Below are positions 59,849 to 64,000 of a DNA stretch of 64,000 nt, piece after piece. The stretch is taken from the NCBI RefSeq assembly GCF_001905005.1, contig NZ_LWKZ01000001.1, positions 995,775-1,059,774 on the forward strand, written 5' to 3'. The stretch is from Streptomyces sp. CB02923 (GTDB taxonomy: Bacteria > Actinomycetota > Actinomycetes > Streptomycetales > Streptomycetaceae). Within the stretch, counting starts at the first letter, position 1. Each line of letters begins with the position of its first letter. The notes under the pieces are model-generated. The model was not told the origin of the DNA. It saw nothing but the letters and a program-made list of their open reading frames with translations, and did no database searches. The position numbers were made by a program, and so were the translations under genes.

Positions 59849-61321
59849 CTACTCGATCACGCGAGGGGACACGTTGCGCTGCGGAGTCCACGTCTCCTCG
59901 TCCTCGACAAGGTAGTCGGGGCGCTCCTTCTTGGTCCGCTCCTTGTCCTTGGCGCGACCGTTCGCCGCAGCGCCGCCCATCGCCTGGCTTCCGCCGGCGC
60001 TGCGGTGCAGTCCGGCGCCGCCCTGCTTGGCTCCGGCTCCCGGGCTGCCCGGGGCTCCGACGACTCCGCCGCGCGTACGGGCCTGGGCTCCACCGCGGCC
60101 CGCCGCACCACCACGTCCCGCGCCGCTGCCCACGGCACCGGCGCCACCGCCCATGCCGCCGGGCATGCCGGAGCGTCCGGCACCCGCGCCGCCGGACCGG
60201 CTGCCGCCCAGGACGCCACCACGGCCGCCGGGGACCGAGCGCGAGCCCCCGCCGGTGGTGCCGCCGGTCTTGCCGTACGGAAGGGGCGCGATGAATCCGC
60301 CCGACTGGCCACCGCCGGACGGGCCGCCACCCGTCCCGCCGCCGGTACCGCCGGGGCTTCCGCCGCCGGTGATCCCGGGGCCCACCGGGGCGACGGTGCC
60401 GCCCTGGAGGCCGTCCAGACCGGTCCGTACCGGCTGCTCGTGCGTCGGCTGGATGTTCACACCGCCGCCGAGGCCGTTGTAGCCGCTGCCTCCGTTCGAC
60501 CCGTGCGGGGCAACGGAAGTGGGCTTGGGCCGGGTGCCACCGACGACCGGCATGCTGACGGGCGGCACCGGCGGATAGCTGCCCGGCTGGCTCGGCCATT
60601 CGTGTCCGGGGCCGGGCCGCTCGCCGACGTCCATGACCTTCCCGACCTGCTGCCGGTAGTGGTAGGCCAGCTGTTCCATGACGATGACCGCCTCGACCTG
60701 GCGCTCCTTGCTCAGGGAGAGCTTGTCGCGGTTGGCCTCCAGTGCCATCTTGGCGTCCATCTTCGGGTTCGCCATGTCCTTGTGGAACTGGGAGTCGTCG
60801 CCCGAGGAGTTGAACGCGCTCTCGACCTTGCCCGGGTCCTCGATCCCGGCCATGGTCTTCTTGGCCTGGCGCAGGTTGTGCGCGATACCGGACTCCGGAC
60901 CCGAGGACCGGGTGCCGATCAGCATCGACTCGACGTTGCGGGCGTGCCCGTACGTTTTGTCGATCTTCTTGAGGACCTCTGCCGCCTCCCGCCGGAACGC
61001 GTCGGCGGCCTTGCCCTGCCAGTGGTTCGAGGCGTGCTCGACGGCGTCCATGAACGCCTTCCGGATGCCGCCGGCACCGTCCTGGCCGGCCAATCGGTCG
61101 GCGGACGCGCGCCAGTGGTCGCCGACCGTCTCCATCGCTTCCGGGTTGGCGTTCTCGACCATCGCTCGGAGCGCGTCGATTCCGTGATGGTGGAAGTCCG
61201 AGTCCGAGACCGGCACCGGATCGTAGTTCTTGAACTGCCCGAGGTTCTCTTTGCGGTGCTTCTCGTCGATCGACTTCGCGTACGCCTTGTTGCCCTCGGT
61301 GTCCATCGGGCCACCGGCCAT
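59849..61321 (-). CDS. WXG100/PPE-like type VII secretion substrate with Gly-rich tail
   Basis: The 490-residue protein has a helical N-terminal region of about 230 residues with HASNHWQGKAADAFRREA, the W-x-G turn of WXG100 proteins. The C-terminal half is very rich in Gly, Ser, Pro and Ala, ending with KERTKKERPDYLVEDEETW, an acidic/basic tail. This composition is like Streptomyces ESX substrates. It is 49 bp after the small WXG100-type gene and is followed by the mycosin gene, which may cleave it (inference). Confidence 0.88.
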   Translation of the reverse strand: MAGGPMDTEGNKAYAKSIDEKHRKENLGQFKNYDPVPVSDSDFHHHGIDALRAMVENANPEAMETVGDHWRASADRLAGQDGAGGIRKAFMDAVEHASNHWQGKAADAFRREAAEVLKKIDKTYGHARNVESMLIGTRSSGPESGIAHNLRQAKKTMAGIEDPGKVESAFNSSGDDSQFHKDMANPKMDAKMALEANRDKLSLSKERQVEAVIVMEQLAYHYRQQVGKVMDVGERPGPGHEWPSQPGSYPPVPPVSMPVVGGTRPKPTSVAPHGSNGGSGYNGLGGGVNIQPTHEQPVRTGLDGLQGGTVAPVGPGITGGGSPGGTGGGTGGGPSGGGQSGGFIAPLPYGKTGGTTGGGSRSVPGGRGGVLGGSRSGGAGAGRSGMPGGMGGGAGAVGSGAGRGGAAGRGGAQARTRGGVVGAPGSPGAGAKQGGAGLHRSAGGSQAMGGAAANGRAKDKERTKKERPDYLVEDEETWTPQRNVSPRVIE

Positions 61322-61370
61322 GACCTTCCCCCTCGGTCGTCGTTCTGTTCGTTGTCGTGCGTCCGGGACC

Positions 61371-61682
61371 TCAGCCGTTCATCGACGAACGGGCGTCCTG
61401 CTCCCGGTCCTCGTACGCCCCACGGCTGCGCTCGGCCTTCTCACCGAAGTCCTTGATGAGGTCCTGGAGAGCGTCGACGACCTGCGACATGTATTCCTGC
61501 ATCTTGTCGTGCTCCGCGGCAACCTTCGCAGCCTCGTTGAAGTTGGCCCCGAAGGCCGTCTTCGGAATGTTCGTGCTGTATTTGACCTTCTGGCTCGGCT
61601 CGTCCATGTCACCCTGCAAGCCCTTGAGCTTGCGCACGACGCTGTCCAGCTCGTGCAGATCGACCTTGTACTGCTCGCCCAT
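61371..61682 (-). CDS. WXG100-like (ESAT-6 family) small protein
   Basis: This 103-residue, all-helical-looking protein has two predicted helices (DLHELDSVVRKLKGLQGDMD and EHDKMQEYMSQVVDALQDLI) around a central turn, and is cysteine-free. The central W-x-G is not present; FGANFNEA occupies that place. Size, helical hairpin and position before the larger WXG protein make it a WXG100-superfamily partner, probably the first gene of the module. Confidence 0.82.
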   Translation of the reverse strand: MGEQYKVDLHELDSVVRKLKGLQGDMDEPSQKVKYSTNIPKTAFGANFNEAAKVAAEHDKMQEYMSQVVDALQDLIKDFGEKAERSRGAYEDREQDARSSMNG

Positions 61683-62227
61683 CGAAGTCCTTCCCCGTTA
61701 CTCCCTGCTGCCGCCGCGCGGACCCGTCACGACCGGCGCCGCAAGGCGATCCGGCCTGCGCGCGCAGGCAACGCAAAGAGTGTAAAAAATAGGGGTTCCA
61801 GAGGGCGAAACGCAAGATCAGAAGTCATGATTTGCCCGATTTCGCACCAAACATCACTGCACTTTGCAAGTGCGTCACTGCAACGCCCCACCCGCCCCGT
61901 CGCACACCACAACTCACCCTGCACGTCATGCCCGTTTGACACCCTCCCGACACCCCATGAGCGCCGCCCCTTTCGGGTTCCCCAGGACCGGCCAACCGTC
62001 GCATTGGCCCGTAATCAGGACGGACCGCCCTCCGCGGCCACCCCGTCCCGAGACCGGGCACAATGCCGTCCGCAGCCCTTTCGGCCGAGCGACCATGACG
62101 AGGTGGCACCCTGTCCAGGACCGTATTCAATATCTCGCGGGCGCAGGAATCCCGGCAGTTCGCCGCGCCTCCCGGATGTCAGGCCTGGGGCACCCTGACC
62201 TCCGGGAAGTTCACCAACGGGGAGGTA
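61683..62227. other. intergenic region upstream of the type VII module
   Basis: This 545-bp region is clearly lower in GC near 61780-61880 than its surroundings, as expected of a promoter. It contains the perfect dyad at 61859-61873 and a duplicated CACTGCA (61856 and 61877). From 62099 on, the frame of the next ORF is open without a normal start codon. No RNA gene recognised. Confidence 0.55.
61859..61873. promoter_or_regulatory. dyad GCACTT-TGC-AAGTGC upstream of the WXG100 gene
   Basis: A perfect 6-3-6 palindrome at 61859-61873, 177 bp upstream of the WXG100-like start, in the AT-richer segment. It is the right size for a regulator site; no nearby regulator gene is an obvious match. Confidence 0.4.
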
Positions 62228-62770
62228 TTGGCGCGGGTTCACCGCTCCGAGGGAGAAGTGTCCACGGGGCCGCTTTTCCTTCTCGCCTCCCCGTCCGGAG
62301 CTTTCCGGACGATCTGCACGATCAGTGCGCCGGCCGATGGCGCCGGGCAGCAGAAGGAAAAGGGATACACCGTCCACGGGCCCGCCGGTGACTACGCGGG
62401 GCGCATTGTCCACGGACGCTCGCCGCGTGGGATTCGCCAGGCGTGGCGGATGCATACCTCAGCGGACACTCAGGCCGCCGCCGGTTACAAGGGCAGTTTG
62501 CGCGGATGGTTCGCGTATTGGGCGACATTGCCCCTGTGGCCCCTGTTTGCCGTGATAGGGCTACTTCACGACGGCGGAGGTCCTTCGAGCTGGATGTGGG
62601 ACAAGCCCAAGCGCATCACCTGGCGGTCCAGGCCGAGGGGGCTGGGCGGTGCCCTGCTGAGGTTCACCTCGGGCTACAGCTCGTTCGCCTGGGACACGGA
62701 ACGGCTGGACGCATCACTGTCCCACGCGCAAGCGGTGCTGTACTTCGCCTCGTTGACGAAGGACAGCTGA
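62228..62770 (+). CDS. hypothetical protein with a hydrophobic segment
   Basis: The frame from TTG 62228 (after GGGGAGG) gives 180 residues. The middle has GYTVHGPAGDYAGRIVHGRSPRGIRQAWRMH and a hydrophobic WFAYWATLPLWPLFAVIGLL that could cross the membrane. ITWRSRPRGLGGALLRFTSG and LDASLSHAQAVLYFASL follow. It has a plausible protein composition, unlike the shadows around it. No family recognised. The true start is unclear because the frame stays open back to 62099. Confidence 0.6.
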   Translation: MARVHRSEGEVSTGPLFLLASPSGAFRTICTISAPADGAGQQKEKGYTVHGPAGDYAGRIVHGRSPRGIRQAWRMHTSADTQAAAGYKGSLRGWFAYWATLPLWPLFAVIGLLHDGGGPSSWMWDKPKRITWRSRPRGLGGALLRFTSGYSSFAWDTERLDASLSHAQAVLYFASLTKDS

Positions 62771-62917
62771 CGCATCAAGCCCGAGGGTTCGGCGTTCGGC
62801 CGATCCGGGAGTCGGCGTTCGGCTCAGCCGCCCGGCCCGCGCATACCGGCGGCCCCTACCGAGCATGTGTGAGATGGCGCACCGACAACGAGGCGCCGGG
62901 GTGTGCGGGGGCCGAAG

Positions 62918-63184
62918 TCAGAGGGCTGTGCCGGTGGTCTCGGCGGTGGACTTGCCGAGGGCTCGGACGCCGCGGAACCCGATCACTCCGATTGCCGTCC
63001 CCAAGAGAAAGGACGTCACCGCGAGTGCGAGGTGTACCCAGAAGTAGGCGGTCGGGTCACCCGCGCCGTCGAAGGCGAGGCCGCTCCCGTCCTTCCACAG
63101 GTTTTTGGCGAAAGTGATCCAGATGAACCAGCTCCATACCCCGAAGGCGAGCAGGAACCAGGAGACGGGGCGCGAGAGCTTCAT
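62918..63184 (-). CDS. SCO4848-family small membrane protein
   Basis: This 88-residue protein starts at ATG 63184. MKLSRPVSWFLLAFGVWSWF begins the first membrane helix, NLWKDGSGLAFDGAGDPTAYF forms an external loop, and WVHLALAVTSFLLGTAIGVIGFRG is the second helix. This matches the family named after S. coelicolor SCO4848, which sits next to the carboxypeptidase SCO4847 as here. Function unknown. Confidence 0.9.
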   Translation of the reverse strand: MKLSRPVSWFLLAFGVWSWFIWITFAKNLWKDGSGLAFDGAGDPTAYFWVHLALAVTSFLLGTAIGVIGFRGVRALGKSTAETTGTAL

Positions 63185-63284
63185 GGAATCCAGTATGGGC
63201 AGCGGCTCCATCCGGCGGGCCGCGGGGGCACTCTTCCGTGGGGTGGTGTCCGGGCCGCAGGCACCGGCGGGTACGTTCACCGAC

Positions 63285-64000
63285 GTGCCGACCACTTCTG
63301 CCGTTCATCCGACCGCCGTGGCGTCCGCGGCCGTGCCCGCCGCGCGGCGCGGTGCCGTCACCGCGCGGTCCGTGCTCACCCGTACGGGCGCCGCTCTGGC
63401 CGGTACCGCCGTACTGCTGCCGCCGCTCCTGCTCGCCGCTCCCGCCGCGCACGCCGACGAGAAGCCGAAGGACGGCAAGGACGGGCAGCACGCGCCGAAA
63501 GCGCCGGCGCCGCCCGCCGGGATGTCGAAGGTCGGGGGCGGCCTGCTGGGCCGGTCCGGTACGCAGGTGCAGCTCAAGCCGGGGGCGCCCAAGCTGCCGG
63601 AGGACCTCACGGCGCGTTCCTGGATCGTCTCGGACGCCGAGAGCGGCAAGGTGCTGGCCGCGCACAACGCGCACTGGCAGCTGCCGCCGGCCAGCACGCT
63701 GAAGATGCTGTTCGCCGACACGGTGATGCCGAAGTTCCCCAAGACGCAGAAGTACACGGTCAAGCCGGCCGACCTGGCGGGCATGGGAGTCGGCAGCAGC
63801 CTGGTGGGGATAAAGGAGAACCTGAGCTATACGGTCCACGATCTGTGGCTGGGGGTCTTCCTGCGCTCAGGCAACGACGCGGTGCACACGCTGTCCGCGA
63901 TGAACGGCGGTACGGCCAAGACCGTCCAGGAGATGCAGAAGCAGGCCGAGGCGCTGAACGCGGCGGACACCCACGTCGTGACGCCGGACGGCTACGACGC
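63285..64000 (+). CDS. D-alanyl-D-alanine carboxypeptidase, N-terminal part (runs off the window)
   Basis: Only the first 238 codons of this exported peptidase are in the window. GTG 63285 is followed by a long signal peptide (hydrophobic TGAALAGTAVLLPPLLLAA, cleavage near AHA) and a linker. The S11 penicillin-binding domain has RSWIVSDAESGKVLAAHNAH, the catalytic SxxK as PASTLKML and SxN as RSGNDAV. It trims the terminal D-Ala from peptidoglycan stem peptides. The end of the gene, including KTG, is outside the window. Confidence 0.93.
   Translation, partial: MPTTSAVHPTAVASAAVPAARRGAVTARSVLTRTGAALAGTAVLLPPLLLAAPAAHADEKPKDGKDGQHAPKAPAPPAGMSKVGGGLLGRSGTQVQLKPGAPKLPEDLTARSWIVSDAESGKVLAAHNAHWQLPPASTLKMLFADTVMPKFPKTQKYTVKPADLAGMGVGSSLVGIKENLSYTVHDLWLGVFLRSGNDAVHTLSAMNGGTAKTVQEMQKQAEALNAADTHVVTPDGYD

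Noticed and set aside
1..64000. tRNA, rRNA or riboswitch genes
   Set aside because: I looked for T-loop, CCA-end and known riboswitch cores by eye and found none; a covariance-model search would be decisive.

Overview
The window is typical Streptomyces chromosome. It has very high GC, many GTG and a few TTG starts, ATGA/GTGA stop-start overlaps, long antisense shadow frames, and marker genes of the genus (the sigQ/afsQ1/afsQ2 locus, an SCO4848-type membrane protein, VanZ/PspC proteins, teichulosonic-acid-type wall genes). From memory, the gene order follows the conserved S. coelicolor segment running from about SCO4914 (deoC) down to SCO4847 (D-Ala-D-Ala carboxypeptidase). This is recalled synteny, not a computed alignment. 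I saw no tRNA, rRNA, insertion sequence, prophage or CRISPR array.

Region by region: (1) 1-4054 holds the end of deoC, an aldehyde dehydrogenase split over two overlapping genes, a small secreted protein and a uridine kinase. (2) 4128-8173 is the sigQ / afsQ1-afsQ2-lipoprotein signalling locus, with an AfsQ1-type box between the divergent genes. (3) 8239-16520 carries small membrane and secreted proteins, adenosine deaminase, a degenerate alpha/beta hydrolase, a VOC protein, a LysR/MFS divergent pair, a Uma2-family protein and two small conserved proteins. (4) 16633-25841 is nucleoside salvage: thymidine phosphorylase, cytidine deaminase, two permeases, an ATPase and a BMP lipoprotein (one long operon), then an 840-bp gene-free repeat mosaic and an M20 amidohydrolase. 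With deoC, udk and add, most of a nucleoside uptake and catabolic pathway lies in the first 25 kb.

(5) 26003-34643 is a two-armed cluster for a nonulosonic-acid (Kdn/sialic-acid-like) wall polymer. It has a NeuB-family synthase, a CMP-sugar synthetase fused to a HAD phosphatase, two sialyltransferase-type proteins, a GT2, a DUF6716 protein and an acyltransferase. (6) 34722-44505 is more accessory. It has a TetR-controlled FAD monooxygenase beside an Fsr-like efflux pump and AraC regulator, a gluconate module (gntP, gntK, GntR), and a pyruvate-decarboxylase-type enzyme with a divergent MarR regulator. Three of these regulators have visible dyad operators. (7) 44742-50649 holds an L,D-transpeptidase lipoprotein, an ECF sigma factor with a membrane partner carrying a His/Gly/Asp-rich tract, a GH20 hexosaminidase lipoprotein and a UraD-like protein. 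(8) 50932-54357 is the sdhCDAB operon. (9) 54396-64000 has a truncated regulator with a TTA codon, MerR/hydrolase and TetR genes, an FBP zinc protein, a small type VII secretion module (mycosin plus two WXG100-type proteins), an orphan ORF, an SCO4848-like protein and the start of a D-Ala-D-Ala carboxypeptidase.

Most genes are conserved core. The least explained items are the split ALDH16-like pair, the 24-kb repeat mosaic with three matched hairpins, the wall-polymer cluster with its domain oddities, the ECF/metal-tract pair, the orphan type VII module and the truncated regulator with TTA as its second codon.
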